This document shows positions 63,608-64,000 of a DNA stretch of 64,000 nt, one piece after another. The position numbers and the translations under genes are program-made. This DNA comes from Pseudogulbenkiania ferrooxidans 2002. GTDB taxonomy: Bacteria; Pseudomonadota; Gammaproteobacteria; Burkholderiales; Chromobacteriaceae. The DNA lies in contig NZ_ACIS01000002.1 in assembly GCF_000174355.1 (NCBI RefSeq), forward strand, positions 186,001-250,000, in the 5' to 3' direction. How positions within the stretch are numbered: the first letter of the stretch is position 1; every line of letters starts with the position of its first letter. The notes beneath the pieces were generated by a model. The model made no database searches. It saw only the letters and a list, made by a program, of their open reading frames with translations, and was not told where the DNA came from.

Positions 63608-64000
63608 ATGACTACTCCCAGCGACAACGACATCATCACCGCCACCCGTCAATGGGTGGAAAAAGCCGTCATCGACCTCAACCTGTGTCCGTTTGCCAAG
63701 TCCGTATACGTCAAGAATCAGGTACGCTTCGTGGTGAGCCATGCCCCCCACATCGACGCCCTGCTGGAAGAACTCGAGCGTGAACTGCAACTACTGGACG
63801 AGACCTCCCCGGAAGAGATCGACACCACCCTGCTGATCCACCCCGACACGCTCACCGACTTCCTGGATTACAACGACTTTCTCGATCTCGCCGACAACGT
63901 CGTCGAAGAACTGGGCTACGCCGGCACCCTGCAGGTGGCCAGCTTCCACCCGGACTACCAGTTCGAAGGCACCGACAAGGACGACATCGAGAACTTCACC
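63608..64000 (+). CDS. DUF1415-family protein (N-terminal part; runs off the window)
   Basis: The first 131 codons of an open frame that continues past the end. It begins MTTPSDNDIITATRQWVEKA, followed by VIDLNLCPFAKSVYVKNQVR and VASFHPDYQFEGTDKDDIEN, the conserved blocks of DUF1415 (about 185-190 residues when complete). The cysteine in LNLCPFAK is invariant in the family; function is unknown. A TACAAT at 63563-63568 is a likely -10 element. Confidence 0.9.
   Translation, partial: MTTPSDNDIITATRQWVEKAVIDLNLCPFAKSVYVKNQVRFVVSHAPHIDALLEELERELQLLDETSPEEIDTTLLIHPDTLTDFLDYNDFLDLADNVVEELGYAGTLQVASFHPDYQFEGTDKDDIENFT

Overview
The window is GC-rich, densely coded chromosomal DNA from a Gram-negative bacterium. 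The gene families (CcoI/CcoS oxidase assembly, BipA, Slt70, MotAB with HDOD proteins, YajQ, a DUF1415 protein) and codon use point to a betaproteobacterium. I infer something near the Chromobacteriaceae/Neisseriales, but I see no rRNA, tRNA or other decisive marker. I see no CRISPR array, intact prophage or insertion sequence.

Layout. 1-4968: the end of a 2-oxoacid dehydrogenase operon that runs into a free acyl carrier protein and an unusual ACP / acyl-AMP ligase / PlsC fusion. 5013-9441: LysR regulator, CynX-type exporter, orphan amino-acid-binding protein and a cytosine-deaminase-like hydrolase. 9467-15347: cytochrome c, a 378-base gap with two palindromes, YciH, BipA, unknown genes and a quinone reductase. 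15418-22393: CcoI-CcoS, a P2-type cation ATPase resembling animal Na+/K+ pumps, and an LplT-like carrier. 22421-27282: a PotD-like binding protein coupled to a membrane diguanylate cyclase, then a MASE1-GGDEF cyclase. 27348-30284: lipoamide dehydrogenase, peroxiredoxin-glutaredoxin fusion, glyoxalase-like protein. 30445-35652: Slt70, NDUFA9-like protein, CCA-adding enzyme, PrpF-like isomerase. 35721-39008: GDSL esterase and an FtsH protease. 39054-45677: RNA methylase, HDOD protein, small membrane methyltransferase and MotAB in one minus-strand run, an integrase remnant and an EAL-HDOD protein. 45851-52920: a putrescine catabolism cluster. 52984-54965: yajQ and an RhtB exporter separated by broken tandem duplications. 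55059-60830: a 1516-residue helicase-nuclease and an HD hydrolase. 60855-62724: a small operon (DUF59, NnrS-like, hemerythrin) behind an FNR/DNR-like box, probably for nitrosative or iron-sulphur stress. 62721-64000: lipoprotein, cold-shock protein and a partial DUF1415 gene.

The most unusual signal is not a gene. The 11-mer GTTGGCCGAAG occurs 14 times exactly on the two strands (about 0.05 expected by a rough composition estimate). Inside genes it usually encodes Leu-Ala-Glu with the otherwise uncommon TTG codon, often after AGG. Three copies lie between genes, two of them in perfect inverted repeats. This behaves like the DNA uptake sequences of Neisseria, but the sequence differs. The merodiploid yajQ-rhtB region, with one diverged copy, would fit a naturally transformable host, although part of it could be a sequencing or assembly artefact.
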